From assembly GCF_900113835.1 (NCBI RefSeq), contig NZ_FOQV01000018.1, positions 1 to 64,000 of the forward strand: a stretch of 64,000 nucleotides of DNA. Direction: 5' to 3'. The stretch's first letter is position 1. Each line of letters begins with the position of its first letter. This document shows, piece by piece, positions 1 to 10,000 of this stretch. The notes beneath the pieces were generated by a model. That model searched no databases. It was given only the letters and a program-made list of their open reading frames with translations, and was not told the origin of the DNA. This stretch comes from Allobosea sp. OK403. Lineage in GTDB: Bacteria > Pseudomonadota > Alphaproteobacteria > Rhizobiales > Beijerinckiaceae. Position numbers and translations under genes: made by a program.

Positions 1-1583
1 ATGATCAGGCGGCACTCCTCCGGCTTCAGCCGGTAGAGCAGCGACAGGATCATGGTGTTGATCGCCACCGACTTGCCCGAGCCGGTGGTGCCGGCAACGA
101 GCAGATGCGGCATCCGGGCGAGATCGACGATCACCGGCTCGCCGCCGATGGTCTTGCCCAGACCCAAGGCGAGCTTGTGCTTGGAGCTCTCGAAATCCTG
201 GCTCGCCAACAATTCGCGCAGGAAGACGGTCTCGCGCTTGGCATTGGGCAGTTCGATGCCGATGGCGTTCTTGCCCGGGATCACGGCGACGCGGGCTGCG
301 ATCGCGCTCATCGAGCGGGCGATGTCGTCGGCCAGCGAAATCACCCGCGACGACTTCGTGCCCGGCGCAGGCTCAAGCTCGTAAAGCGTCACCACAGGGC
401 CGGGACGAACCTGGGTGATCTCGCCGCGCACGCCGAAATCCTCGAGCACGCCCTCGAGCAAGGTGGCATTCTGCTCCAGCGCGTCGGTCGAGATCGCGTT
501 GGCGGGCAGTTTCTTGGGCTCCGACAGATAGGTCAGCGGCGGCAGTTCGAACTTGTCACGGTCGAGCAGCGAGGGCTGGGCCTCGCGCTGCATGCGCTTT
601 CCCGGCTTGGGTGCGACCGCAGGCGCGGTGACGCGCGGTGCGTTGAGATCACGCAGATCCTGTGGTTCGTCGTCGTCCTCGGGCAGGTCGAGCGCAGCGT
701 GCCGAGGCGGGCGCGAAACGGGCAGGGGCTCGGGCGCGAAAGGCGGGGTCGCGGCGCGCGGTGCGGCCTCGCCGAATTGCGGCTCGCGGCGGACGCGGCC
801 GGGCACGGGGGGCGAGGCGGCCGGGCCCGCATTGACCAGTGGCTCGGGCGGCTGCGGCAGGCGGCGCAGGATCATGCCCCTGAGCGACATTGCGCCATGG
901 GCGAGCCAGCCGATCAGGATGACGGCGATGCCGGGTTCGTCGTCGCGACGATCCTCGCTCTCGCTCCAGGATTCGTCCTCATCCTCGTTCTCGGCGATGG
1001 GATCCTCATCGGTGACGAAGCCGAAGCCGGCCGCGGCCGTGATCGCAAGGATCGAGATGCCGGCATAGAGGAAGCCGACGAGGCCGCTCAGCGCGTTCCC
1101 GGCGATGCCAACGAGGTTGCGGGTGCCAAACAGGAGGCCGTCGCCGATGACGCCGCCCATGCCGGTCGGCAGCGGCCAGCGCGGCGTGGCGGGGAGCGCG
1201 CTGGCGACCGCGCCGGTGGCGACGATGCCGACGACCCAGAGGCCGAGCTTGAGCGCACCGCGATCGAACAGATGGAAGCGCACCAGCCGTAGCGCCCAGA
1301 TCACCGGCGGGAACAGCAGGGCGATGACACCGAGCCCGATCAATTGCATCAGCAGATCGGCGACCATGGCACCGGGGCGGCCGAGCCAGTTCCTGACGGC
1401 GCCGCTGGTAGCGTTGTTGATGCTGGGGTCGTCGACCGACCAGGTCGCGAGCGCGATCGCGATCGCCGATGTCAGGGCCAGCAGGCCTAGTCCGACGAGC
1501 TCCGCCGCGCGCCGCGACAGGAACTCCCGCACCGGATCGGGCAGGCGGTCCATCAGCGAGGAGGAACGTCGGATCGTACGCAT
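1..1583 (-). CDS. ftsK: DNA translocase FtsK, N-terminal part (runs off the window)
   Basis: Divisome-anchored ATPase that pumps DNA through the septum during chromosome segregation. About 527 N-terminal residues are present; the gene continues beyond base 1. After the start (MRTIRRSSSL) come several hydrophobic membrane segments over roughly the first 180 residues, then an acidic and proline-rich linker, then the beginning of the motor domain with a Walker A motif VAGTTGSGKSVAIN encoded near bases 70-115. The linker is short for an FtsK (about 140 residues). The start is the first ATG of a frame with convincing membrane segments, and a perfect CtrA-type box lies 69 bp upstream. Family assignment is secure; the RecA-like C-terminal half and gamma domain cannot be seen. 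Confidence 0.95.
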   Translation of the reverse strand, partial: MRTIRRSSSLMDRLPDPVREFLSRRAAELVGLGLLALTSAIAIALATWSVDDPSINNATSGAVRNWLGRPGAMVADLLMQLIGLGVIALLFPPVIWALRLVRFHLFDRGALKLGLWVVGIVATGAVASALPATPRWPLPTGMGGVIGDGLLFGTRNLVGIAGNALSGLVGFLYAGISILAITAAAGFGFVTDEDPIAENEDEDESWSESEDRRDDEPGIAVILIGWLAHGAMSLRGMILRRLPQPPEPLVNAGPAASPPVPGRVRREPQFGEAAPRAATPPFAPEPLPVSRPPRHAALDLPEDDDEPQDLRDLNAPRVTAPAVAPKPGKRMQREAQPSLLDRDKFELPPLTYLSEPKKLPANAISTDALEQNATLLEGVLEDFGVRGEITQVRPGPVVTLYELEPAPGTKSSRVISLADDIARSMSAIAARVAVIPGKNAIGIELPNAKRETVFLRELLASQDFESSKHKLALGLGKTIGGEPVIVDLARMPHLLVAGTTGSGKSVAINTMILSLLYRLKPEECRLI

Positions 1584-1651
1584 GCTGGTGTCGTGCTTCG
1601 GGCTTCCGGCCGCCAGAGTCGGGCCTGTCCGGTCACGTTAGGAAGGTGAGG

Positions 1652-1666
1652 TTAAGACCCGCTTAA
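1652..1666 (-). promoter_or_regulatory. CtrA-type binding box upstream of ftsK
   Basis: TTAA, seven bases, TTAA: a perfect full CtrA box in a genome where TTAA is rare. It is 69 bp upstream of the ftsK start codon and reads TTAAGCGGGTCTTAACC in the ftsK direction. CtrA is the alphaproteobacterial cell-cycle regulator and division genes are known targets; binding here is inferred. Confidence 0.6.
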
Positions 1667-1720
1667 CCTTGCACGGGCCGCGGTTCTCGGCTGAGCAAAT
1701 GCACAGTCGACAACGAAAAA

Positions 1721-1742
1721 CCCCGGCGGTTTCCCGCCGGGG
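1721..1742 (-). terminator. Rho-independent terminator of glnK-amtB
   Basis: A 9-bp perfect GC stem (CCCCGGCGG / CCGCCGGGG) with a 4-base loop; on the minus strand it is followed by TTTTT. It lies 33 bp downstream of the amtB stop codon. Confidence 0.85.
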
Positions 1743-1743
1743 T

Positions 1744-1759
1744 TGTTTCACGTGAGACG
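1744..1759. promoter_or_regulatory. parS-like 16-mer (ParB site candidate)
   Basis: TGTTTCACGTGAGACG matches the bacterial parS consensus TGTTTCACGTGAAACA at 14 of 16 positions, including the whole TTTCACGTGA core. It lies between ftsK and amtB. A second such site is near the other end of the window. No parAB genes are visible here, so function is uncertain. Confidence 0.4.
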
Positions 1760-1775
1760 TTGAGGCGAGAGCCGC

Positions 1776-3254
1776 TCAGTCGTGATAGGCGCGCTCGCCA
1801 TGCTCGGCGATGTCGAGGCCTTCGCGTTCCTGATCGGGGGCGACGCGCAGGCCGACGATGACGTCGACGATCTTGTAGAGGATCAGCGAGCCGACACCGC
1901 TGAACACCAGCGTGAACAGCACTGCCTTGGCCTGGGAGAGGAAGGCATCACCCAGCACATAGGCGCCGACGGCAAGTTCACCGGGCTTCGAGGAGTAGTC
2001 CGGGATGCCGACGCCGCCGAGATCGACATTCACCAGGATGCCGGTCGCCAGGGCGCCGATGATGCCGCCGATGCAGTGGATGCCGAAGACGTCGAGCGAG
2101 TCGTCATAGCCCAGCGCGTTCTTGACGGTGGAGCAGAAGACGAAGCAGACGACGCCGGCGACAAGGCCCAGGACGATCGAACCCATCGGACCGGCAAAGC
2201 CGGCGGCGGGGGTGACCGCAACGAGGCCCGCGACCGCGCCAGAGACCATGCCGAGCATCGAGGGCTTGCCCTTGACGGCCCATTCCACGAAGAGCCAGCC
2301 GACGGCCGCCGCCGCCGTGGCGACGAAGGTGTTGATCATGGCGAGCGCGGCGGTGCCGTTGGCTTCCAGGTTGGAGCCGGCGTTGAAGCCGAACCAGCCG
2401 ACCCAGAGCAGGGCGCCGCCGATCAGCGTCATGGTGAGCGAGTGGGGAGCCATCAGCTCCTTGCCGTAGCCGATGCGCTTGCCGAGCAGCAGGCAGCCGA
2501 CCAAGCCCGCAATGCCGGCATTGATGTGCACGACAGTGCCGCCGGCGAAGTCGAGCGCGCCCCATTTGAAGAGCATGCCGGCATCGGCGTTGGCGGCGTC
2601 GAGCGCGGCCTGGGCCGCAACCTTGCCGTCCGCCCCGGCGCTAGCCAGCGCCTTGGCAGCGTTGCCGACAACGTCGGGACCGCCCCAGTACCAGACCATA
2701 TGGGCCATCGGGAAATAGATGAAGGTGGCCCAGAGCACGCTGAAGAGCAGCAGCGCCGAGAACTTCATGCGCTCGGCGAAGGCGCCGACGATGAGGGCCG
2801 GCGTGATGCAGGCAAAGGTCATCTGGAAGCAGATATAGACATATTCGGGGATGACGACGCCGTTGGAGAAGGTCGCGGCCGTCGAGTTCGGATCGATGCC
2901 CTTCAGGAAGGCCTTGGAGAAGCCGCCGACATAGTCGTTCAGGCTGCCGCCATTGGTGAAGGCGAGCGAGTAGCCGTAGAACACCCAGAGCAGGCAGACG
3001 ATGCAGACGATCGCAAAAACCTGCGTCAGCACGGAGAGCATGTTCTTGCTGCGGACGAGACCGCCATAGAACAGTGCGAGGCCGGGAATGGTCATGAGCA
3101 GGACGAGGACCGTCGAGCTCATCATGAAGGCGACGTCGCCCTTGTTGGGAACGGGCGCGGGAGGAGTGGCCGGAGCCTGCGCGAGCGCGGTGCCAGCGGC
3201 CGCCGCGAGCGCCAGCCCGACAAGTCCGGCCCGGCTGAGGGTCTTGAAATTCAT
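1776..3254 (-). CDS. amtB: Ammonium transporter AmtB
   Basis: Inner-membrane ammonium channel, 492 residues. A cleavable signal peptide (MNFKTLSRAG... ending at ALAQ, about 26 residues) precedes the eleven-helix Amt/MEP/Rh domain. The two pore histidine regions are visible as DFAGGTVVHINAG and FGIHCIGGI. The start at 3254 has a good ribosome site (CAGGAG, 9 bases away); longer reading frames upstream would overlap glnK. It is 28 bp downstream of glnK in the standard glnK-amtB operon, so that GlnK can plug the channel when nitrogen is plentiful. A strong terminator follows. No oddities. Confidence 0.97.
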   Translation of the reverse strand: MNFKTLSRAGLVGLALAAAAGTALAQAPATPPAPVPNKGDVAFMMSSTVLVLLMTIPGLALFYGGLVRSKNMLSVLTQVFAIVCIVCLLWVFYGYSLAFTNGGSLNDYVGGFSKAFLKGIDPNSTAATFSNGVVIPEYVYICFQMTFACITPALIVGAFAERMKFSALLLFSVLWATFIYFPMAHMVWYWGGPDVVGNAAKALASAGADGKVAAQAALDAANADAGMLFKWGALDFAGGTVVHINAGIAGLVGCLLLGKRIGYGKELMAPHSLTMTLIGGALLWVGWFGFNAGSNLEANGTAALAMINTFVATAAAAVGWLFVEWAVKGKPSMLGMVSGAVAGLVAVTPAAGFAGPMGSIVLGLVAGVVCFVFCSTVKNALGYDDSLDVFGIHCIGGIIGALATGILVNVDLGGVGIPDYSSKPGELAVGAYVLGDAFLSQAKAVLFTLVFSGVGSLILYKIVDVIVGLRVAPDQEREGLDIAEHGERAYHD

Positions 3255-3282
3255 CGTTGGAAACTCCTGAAGGATCGCTGGC

Positions 3283-3774
<492 letters not shown>

Positions 3775-3812
3775 TCAGCGAACACGCCGGCGACGAGGTC
3801 GCTGGCGTTGGT

Positions 3813-3840
3813 CAATAAATATGCAAATGATGATTTATTG
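3813..3840. repeat. AT-rich inverted repeat between glnK and tesB
   Basis: CAATAAAT, 12 bases, ATTTATTG: a perfect 8-bp inverted repeat in an AT-rich patch of otherwise GC-rich DNA. It lies 21 bp past the tesB stop and about 190 bp upstream of glnK. It could be a regulator site of the glnK operon or a weak tesB 3' hairpin. Confidence 0.4.
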
Positions 3841-3860
3841 GGCTGATGCTTAGAAAGCGC

Positions 3861-4727
3861 TCATGCCATGTCCGGCCTCGGGCGGATCAGCCCTTCCTGT
3901 GCAACCGAGGCGACCAGCTTGCCGTCCCGGTTGAAGATGAGGCCGCGTGAAAAGCCGCGCGCACCGGAGGTCGAGGGGCTGTCCTGGGCATAGAGCAGCC
4001 ATTCGTCGGCGCGGAAGGGCCGGTGGAACCAGAGCGCATGGTCGAGGCTGGCGCCTTGGATCTGCTTGTCGAAAACGTTCTTGCCATGCGCGATCAGGCT
4101 TGAATCGAGCAGCATCAGGTCCGAGGCATAGGCGAGCACGCTCTGGTGGATCGCCGGTTCGTCGGGCAAGGGCTGCATCGCCTTGATCCAGACGTTGAAT
4201 TTCGGCTCCATCTTGCCGCCACTGGCATAGCGGGCGAGTTCGACCGGCCTGATCTCGATCGGCCTTTCGCGCTGGTAATAGGCGCGCACGGCGTCGGGCA
4301 TATGCGGCAGCACGCTGCGCTTCATGGTCTCGCGGTCGGGCAGGTCCTCGGGCATCGGCACGTCGGGCATCGGCATCTGGTGCTCGAAACCCTCCTCCGC
4401 GGCATGGAAGGAGGCCGACATGGCGAAGATCGCCTCGCCTTTCTGGATCGCCAGCACGCGCCGCGTGGTGAAGGAGCGGCCGTCGCGCAGCCGGTCGACC
4501 TCGTAGACGATCGGGATCTCGGGGTCGCCCGGCAGTAGAAAATAGGCATGCAGCGAGTGCGGCTGGCGATCCTCCACCGTCTTGCAGGCGGCGTAGAGCG
4601 CCTGGCCGATCACTTGCCCGCCGAAGACGCGCTGCCAGCCGACCTTGGGGCTGCGACCCCGGAACAGATTGCGCTCGAGCGGCTCAAGGTCGAGAATCGA
4701 CAGCAGGGAGTCGCTGATCTGTGACAT
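3861..4727 (-). CDS. tesB: Acyl-CoA thioesterase II
   Basis: Hydrolyses medium- and long-chain acyl-CoA to free fatty acid and CoA in the cytoplasm. 288 residues, the usual TesB length, with the double hot-dog arrangement: an N-terminal half with FGGQVIGQALYAA and a C-terminal half with YASDLMLLD (the catalytic Asp region) and VASVAQEGLIR (the active-site Gln). It begins MSQISDSLLSILDLEPLE, typical of TesB. Single gene, divergent from the UbiH-like hydroxylase. No regulatory site recognised. Confidence 0.95.
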   Translation of the reverse strand: MSQISDSLLSILDLEPLERNLFRGRSPKVGWQRVFGGQVIGQALYAACKTVEDRQPHSLHAYFLLPGDPEIPIVYEVDRLRDGRSFTTRRVLAIQKGEAIFAMSASFHAAEEGFEHQMPMPDVPMPEDLPDRETMKRSVLPHMPDAVRAYYQRERPIEIRPVELARYASGGKMEPKFNVWIKAMQPLPDEPAIHQSVLAYASDLMLLDSSLIAHGKNVFDKQIQGASLDHALWFHRPFRADEWLLYAQDSPSTSGARGFSRGLIFNRDGKLVASVAQEGLIRPRPDMA

Positions 4728-4845
4728 GGTCTGAAGGCTCTTCGGGCGGGCGCGATCGCAGTCTATGCTGCATCAGCACCGACGCATCGCGCGTCGTCAA
4801 GCCGGCGCGCCTTCTGTGGAGCCGTCAGGCGAGGAGTGGATTGCA

Positions 4846-6096
4846 ATGGCGTCTGGACTGGGCCTGGCCCGCAACCGGATCGTGATCGCGGGTGGCGGGA
4901 TCGCCGGATTGTCGCTGTCGCTGGCGCTGAAGCAGGCGCTCGGCGCAGGCTTCGAGATCGTGCTGGCCGATCCGTCGCTGAACCAGGCCCCACGCGCCGA
5001 CAGCCGCGCCTATGCGGTTGCCGCTGCAGCGCAGAACATGCTGGAGGCGCTCGGAATCTGGCAGCAGGTCGCGGCAACCGCCCAGCCGATGACCGAGATG
5101 GTCGTCACCGACAGCCGCAACCCGGATGTGGTGCGCCCGGTCTTCCTGACGTTCGATGGCGAGGTCGAACCCGGCCAGCCCTTCGCTCATATGGTCGAGA
5201 ATGCAGCTCTGTTGAGCACGCTTCTCGACGCCTGCGGCGCTGCGGGCGTGGTGCTGCGCCCCGAAGCCGTGCGCCGCTTCGAGAGCGAGGACGACAAGGT
5301 CGAACTCCGATTCGCTGATGGCGAGCGGCTCCAGGCGGCTTTGCTCGTCGCGGCTGACGGGGCGCGCTCGAAGCTGCGCGAGCAGGCGGGTATTGGCTGG
5401 GTCGGCTGGTCCTATCGGCAAACCGGGCTGGTGGCGACGCTGGGTCACGAGCGCCCTCATCACGGCCGCGCCGTCGAGCATTTCCTGCCGTCGGGGCCCT
5501 TCGCCATCCTGCCGCTCACCGATGGAGGCCGGCTCGGCCATCGCTCCTCGATCGTCTGGACTGAAGCTGCGGAGAATGTGCCGGCGCTGCTCTCGCTCGA
5601 CATGGCCGACCTCTTGGCCGAGATCGAGCGGCGTTTTGGGCTGGAACTCGGCGAGATCGCGCTGGAGAGTGCTGTCAGCGCGCATCCGCTCGGCTTCGGC
5701 GTGGCGCGGCGCTTCGTCGGGGAGCGGCTGGCCCTGCTCGGCGATGCCGCCCATGTCATCCATCCGATCGCCGGACAAGGGCTCAATCTCGGACTGAAGG
5801 ATGTCGCGGCCCTGGCCGAAGCGATCGTCGATGCGGCCCGACTCGGGCTCGATCCTGGAGCCGCCGAGGTGCTCGAGGGCTATGAGCGTGCGCGTCGCTT
5901 CGACACTGTGGCGATGGGAGCAGTCACGGACGGGCTGAACCGGTTGTTCTCGAACGACGTCACCCCGGTGCGGCTCGCGCGTGATCTGGGCCTGGGCCTG
6001 GTCGATCGATTGCCGGGGCTGAAGCGCTTCTTCATTCGCGAGGCGGCGGGGCTTGCCGGCGCGACGCCGCGGCTGTTGCGGGGCGAGGCCCTTTAA
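4846..6096 (+). CDS. UbiH/UbiF-family FAD-dependent ubiquinone biosynthesis hydroxylase
   Basis: Flavoprotein monooxygenase (416 residues) expected to hydroxylate the aromatic ring of a ubiquinone precursor at the membrane. Motifs in order: the Rossmann GxGxxG as IAGGGIAGLS (residues about 15-23), the DG motif VAADGARSKLR near the middle, and the GD motif LLGDAAHVIHPIAGQGLNLG (about 293-312), which is characteristic of the UbiH/COQ6 family. The start at 4846 has a GAGGAG ribosome site; an in-frame ATG 81 bp earlier lacks one. Alphaproteobacterial members often hydroxylate more than one position, so UbiH, UbiF or UbiL cannot be chosen from this sequence. Followed by a peroxiredoxin gene on the same strand. 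Confidence 0.9.
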   Translation: MASGLGLARNRIVIAGGGIAGLSLSLALKQALGAGFEIVLADPSLNQAPRADSRAYAVAAAAQNMLEALGIWQQVAATAQPMTEMVVTDSRNPDVVRPVFLTFDGEVEPGQPFAHMVENAALLSTLLDACGAAGVVLRPEAVRRFESEDDKVELRFADGERLQAALLVAADGARSKLREQAGIGWVGWSYRQTGLVATLGHERPHHGRAVEHFLPSGPFAILPLTDGGRLGHRSSIVWTEAAENVPALLSLDMADLLAEIERRFGLELGEIALESAVSAHPLGFGVARRFVGERLALLGDAAHVIHPIAGQGLNLGLKDVAALAEAIVDAARLGLDPGAAEVLEGYERARRFDTVAMGAVTDGLNRLFSNDVTPVRLARDLGLGLVDRLPGLKRFFIREAAGLAGATPRLLRGEAL

Positions 6097-6179
6097 GGGC
6101 GCATGCCGGACCCGCGGCTTCGAGCCGGGATCCGCGCGGTGTTTCGTCCCGCATCATCCTGTTCCAGAGAGGCCATTCC

Positions 6180-6728
6180 GTGAATCAAGCCGCCGTCATG
6201 CCCGTTCTGGACGATACCCTGTGCCACCGCCTGAAGGGGCTTGCCCTGCCGCCGGTCCGCCTGGCCTCGACGCAAGGCGGCAGCATCGATCTTTCAGCTT
6301 TGCCGTCCCCGCGCACGGTTATCTACTGCTATCCCCGCACCAGCGAGCCGGGGCAGCCCTCCCTGGCTGGATGGGATGTGATCCCCGGCGCGAAGGGCTG
6401 CACGCCACAGGCCTGCACCTTCCGCGATCACCATGCGGATCTCGCTGCGCTCGGGGCGGCGGTGTTTGGGCTGAGCACGCAGCCGACGGCCTATCAGCAG
6501 GACATGGCAGCGCGGCTGCATTTGCCTTTCGCTGTGCTGAGCGATGCGCAATTCGCGCTGACCGAGGCATTGGGCCTGCCGACTTTTGAGGCCGGGGGCA
6601 TGCGGCTGATCCAGCGCCTGACGCTGGTCTTGCGGGACGGAGCGATTGAAGCGGTGTTTTACCCCGTCAGCCGGCCCGAGCAGAGCGCGGCGCAGGTGGT
6701 TGACTGGCTGGAGGACAACCCTCTGTAA
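6180..6728 (+). CDS. Peroxiredoxin, Prx-Q/BCP-like (redoxin domain)
   Basis: Thiol peroxidase-type protein of 182 residues. The motif GCTPQACTFRD (around residues 75-85) has the two cysteines five apart that serve as peroxidatic and resolving residues in the BCP/PrxQ group; it is preceded by YCYPRTSEPG, a variant of the usual FYPxDxTPGC region. Starts with GTG behind AGAGAGG. Lies 84 bp after the UbiH-like gene on the same strand, with a short CGGGC-type palindrome between them, so cotranscription is possible but not shown. Cytoplasmic; no signal peptide. Confidence 0.85.
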   Translation: MNQAAVMPVLDDTLCHRLKGLALPPVRLASTQGGSIDLSALPSPRTVIYCYPRTSEPGQPSLAGWDVIPGAKGCTPQACTFRDHHADLAALGAAVFGLSTQPTAYQQDMAARLHLPFAVLSDAQFALTEALGLPTFEAGGMRLIQRLTLVLRDGAIEAVFYPVSRPEQSAAQVVDWLEDNPL

Positions 6729-6822
6729 GGAACTTCACGCCTGCAACCGGCCGGGGACGACCAGCTTTTAGAGAAATTTCCGATCTGATTGGATCGTTCG
6801 ACTGCTCGAGATCTTTATTTCA

Positions 6823-6870
6823 AGGCGTTTTCTTCGCGCGAACCTGTGTCCGATTCGCGCGAAAACGCTC
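6823..6870. repeat. Imperfect palindrome of a GCGTTTTCGCGCGAA-type intergenic element
   Basis: Left arm GGCGTTTTCTTCGCGCGAA and right arm TTCGCGCGAAAACGCTC pair except for two extra T residues. It fills the space between the peroxiredoxin and Trm112-like genes and touches the latter's stop codon. Looks like a dispersed REP-type element; it may end transcription of either converging gene. Confidence 0.5.
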
Positions 6871-7073
6871 TACCCCTCCAATTGCCGTGCCTCTTCCGGC
6901 AGCATGATCGGGATGCCGTCGCGGATCGGGTAGGCGAGCTTGGCGGCGCGGCTGATCAGCTCCTGCTTGGCCGCGTCATATTCGAGCGTCGTCTTGGTCA
7001 CCGGGCAAACCAGGATCTCAAGCAGCTTCGGGTCGATGCGGGTCGCGGTCGGTTCCGGTCCGGTCTCGGTCAT
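6870..7073 (-). CDS. Trm112-like / YcaR-family small protein
   Basis: 67-residue protein of the Trm112p-like (UPF0434) family, starting [20 protein letters not shown] and containing [13 protein letters not shown], the usual early CP motif, and [18 protein letters not shown], the conserved signature. Eukaryotic Trm112 activates methyltransferases; bacterial members have no settled role. Only one of the zinc-binding cysteines typical of eukaryotic Trm112 is present. It starts 12 bp after the gdhZ stop codon on the same strand, so the two are probably cotranscribed. Confidence 0.9.
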   Translation of the reverse strand: MTETGPEPTATRIDPKLLEILVCPVTKTTLEYDAAKQELISRAAKLAYPIRDGIPIMLPEEARQLEG

Positions 7074-7085
7074 GCGGGGTCTCGT

Positions 7086-10000
7086 TCAACTGTGCTTGTT
7101 GGGCAGGTCGGCAAGCATGCCGGCCGCGACCATCAGCTTTGGCAGGGAGAGGCCCGACATGGCAATGGCCGAAACCGTGCTGCGGGTGCGTTCGGCATCG
7201 GCGCCGCGCGTGTCGAGCCAGGCGTCGAGGGTGCCGGCGCCGTTGGCCGCGCCCGCGATCTCCTGGGTCAAGCCGGCATGGGCATCGACCAGGGTCTCGA
7301 CGGCACGCTCGCGGGCGAGGCGTTCGTAATCGTCGGTCGCGGGCACGGCTGCGGCGGCTCCCTCCAGATTCGACAGGCCGAAGACCGAATCGACTCCGAA
7401 ATGAATCCGCGCGACCTCGGTGATGTCGCGTCCCGTGCGCTCCGCGATATCGACGATGTCGGTCGCCTGGGCGAGCGCCGGCAGGCTGGCGACCCGGGCG
7501 GCGAGCACCTCGGGCACGCCTTCCGACGTCAGCACCGCGATCCGGGCGATGCGGGCCTGGGCGGCGGCCTCCGGCAGCAGGGTCTCGAGCTCGGCCGCGA
7601 GCGCGCTTACACCCTTGGCATAGCGCGCCACCGTCTGCTCGATCGCGCCCGGCTTGGCCACGCCACGGCGCAGGAACCAGCTCATCCGGTCGCTCACCAG
7701 CTCCTGCGCGGCAGCGTAGAGCCCGAGCTGGGTCTTGCCCGGCACTTTCGCGTCGAGCGCGTCGATCGATGCATTGAGTGCGATCAGATCGAAGGAATCG
7801 CGCGCGATCGCATAGGCGGCGGCGATGGCTGGAGCCTCGGCGCGGGTCTGGTCGGCGAGCGTCGTCACGATCGCCGGGCCGCCGCGATTGACGATCGCGT
7901 TGGCGAGCTGGGTTGCGACGATCTCGCGGCGCAGCTTGTGGCCAGCGATCTCGGGCGCGTAGCCGTCGCGCAGCGCTTTCGGGAAATAACGGACCAGTTC
8001 GCTGTTCAGATAGAGGTCGTCGGGCACCGGAGAGGCCAGAAGCGCGTCGTGCAGAGCGAGCTTGGCATAAGCGAGCAGCACCGAAAGCTCCGGCCGCGTC
8101 AGGCCTTCGCCGCGTTTCTCGCGCTCGGCGATGGTTGCGTCGCTCGGCAGATATTCGACGCTGCGGTCGAGACGCCCTTCGGCCTCCAGCGCCTGCATCA
8201 GACGTCGCAGGCCCGGCGTCGCCGCCTGTCCCTGCGCTTCGGTGAGGGAGAGCGCCAGTGTCTGCAGATAGTTGTTGCGCAGCACCAGCAGGCCGACCTC
8301 GTCGGTCATCTCGGCCAGGAGCGCGTTGCGGTCGTCCTCGGCGAGGCGGCCATCCTTGACCGGCCCGGCGAGCGCGATCTTGATATTGACCTCGACGTCG
8401 GAGGTGTTGACGCCGGCCGAATTGTCGATCGCGTCGGTGTTGAGCTTGACGCCCTTGCGCGCCGCCTCGATGCGTCCGCGCTGGGTCGCGCCGAGATTGG
8501 CGCCCTCGCCGATGGCGCGCGCCCGGACATCGGCGCCAGTGATGCGGATCGCGTCATTGGCGCGGTCGCCGACCTGCGCGTCGCTCTCGTCGGCGGCGCG
8601 GATATAGGTACCGATGCCGCCGAACCAGAGCAGGTCGACCCGCGCCTTCAGGATCGCCGTCATCAATTCGGGCGGCGTGACCTCGGCCTTGGGCAGATCG
8701 AGCAGCGCCTGCATCGCCGACGAAAGCGAAATGCTCTTGGCCTGCCGCGAGTAGACGCCGCCGCCGGGCGAGATCAGCGATTTGTCGTAGTCGGCCCAGG
8801 AGGAGCGCGGCAGATCGAACAGGCGCTGGCGCTCGGCCAGGGTCTTTGCCGGATCCGGATCGGGATCAAGGAAGATGTCGCGGTGGTCGAAGGCGGCGAC
8901 CAGCTTGATCGCCGGTGAGAGCAGCATGCCGTTGCCGAAGACGTCGCCCGACATGTCGCCGACGCCCGCGACGGTGAAGGGGGTGGTCTGGATATCGATG
9001 TCGATTTCGCGGAAATGGCGTTTCACCGCTTCCCAGGCGCCGCGCGCCGTGATGCCCATCTTCTTGTGGTCGTAGCCTTGGCTGCCGCCTGAGGCGAAGG
9101 CGTCGCCGAGCCAGTGGTGCTTCTCCAGTGAGAGCGCATTGGCCGTGTCGGAGAAGGTCGCGGTGCCCTTGTCGGCGGCGACGACGAGATAGGGATCGTC
9201 GCCGTCATGGCGCACCGTGTCGGCGGGCGGGATCACGGTCTCGCCGTCGAGATTGTCGGTCAGCTCGAGCAGGGTGCGCACGAAGATGCGGTAGCTCTCG
9301 GTGCCCTCCGCCAGCCAGGCCTGCCTGTCCGAGGGAGCGGGAAGCTGCTTGGGCACGAAGCCGCCCTTGGCGCCGACAGGTACGATGACGGCGTTCTTGA
9401 CCTGCTGCGCCTTGACCAGGCCGAGCACCTCGGTGCGGAAATCCTGCGGTCGGTCGGACCAGCGCAGGCCGCCGCGCGCGACCTTACCGAAGCGCAGATG
9501 CACGCCCTCGACGCGTGGCGAATAGACGAAGATCTCGTAGAGCGGGCGCGGCAGTGGCAGCGAATCGAGCTTGGCGCATTCGTATTTGATCGAGATCGTG
9601 CCGCGCGGATGCCCGTCCGGGCCGATCTGGAAGAAATTCGTGCGCAGGCCGGCATCGATCAGATTGACGAGGCGGCGCAGGATGCGGTCCTCGTCGAGGC
9701 TGGTGACGTCGTTGAGCGCGGTCTCGATGTGTTCGCGCTCGGCGGCGACGCGGGCCTCGCGTTGTTTCGCATCGATGCGTGGGTCGAATTTGGCGAGGAA
9801 AAGCGCGACGAGGCCGGAGGCGATGCCGGCATGGCGGGTCAGCGCATCGGCGATGTAGTCCTGCGCATAGGGCGCGCCGACCTGCCGCAGATAGCGCCCG
9901 AGCGAACGCAGCAGCGCCGCCTCACGCCAAGCCAGCCCCGCGACCAGGACGAGCTGGTCGAAGCGGTCGGATTCGGCCAGGCCCCGGAACTGCGCCATCA

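Noticed and set aside
6789-8918. 709-codon open frame on the plus strand opposite gdhZ
   Set aside because: Antisense shadow of a clear GDH gene; composition (Arg/Gly/Asp-rich) fits reverse-complement of GC-rich coding DNA and no family is recognised.
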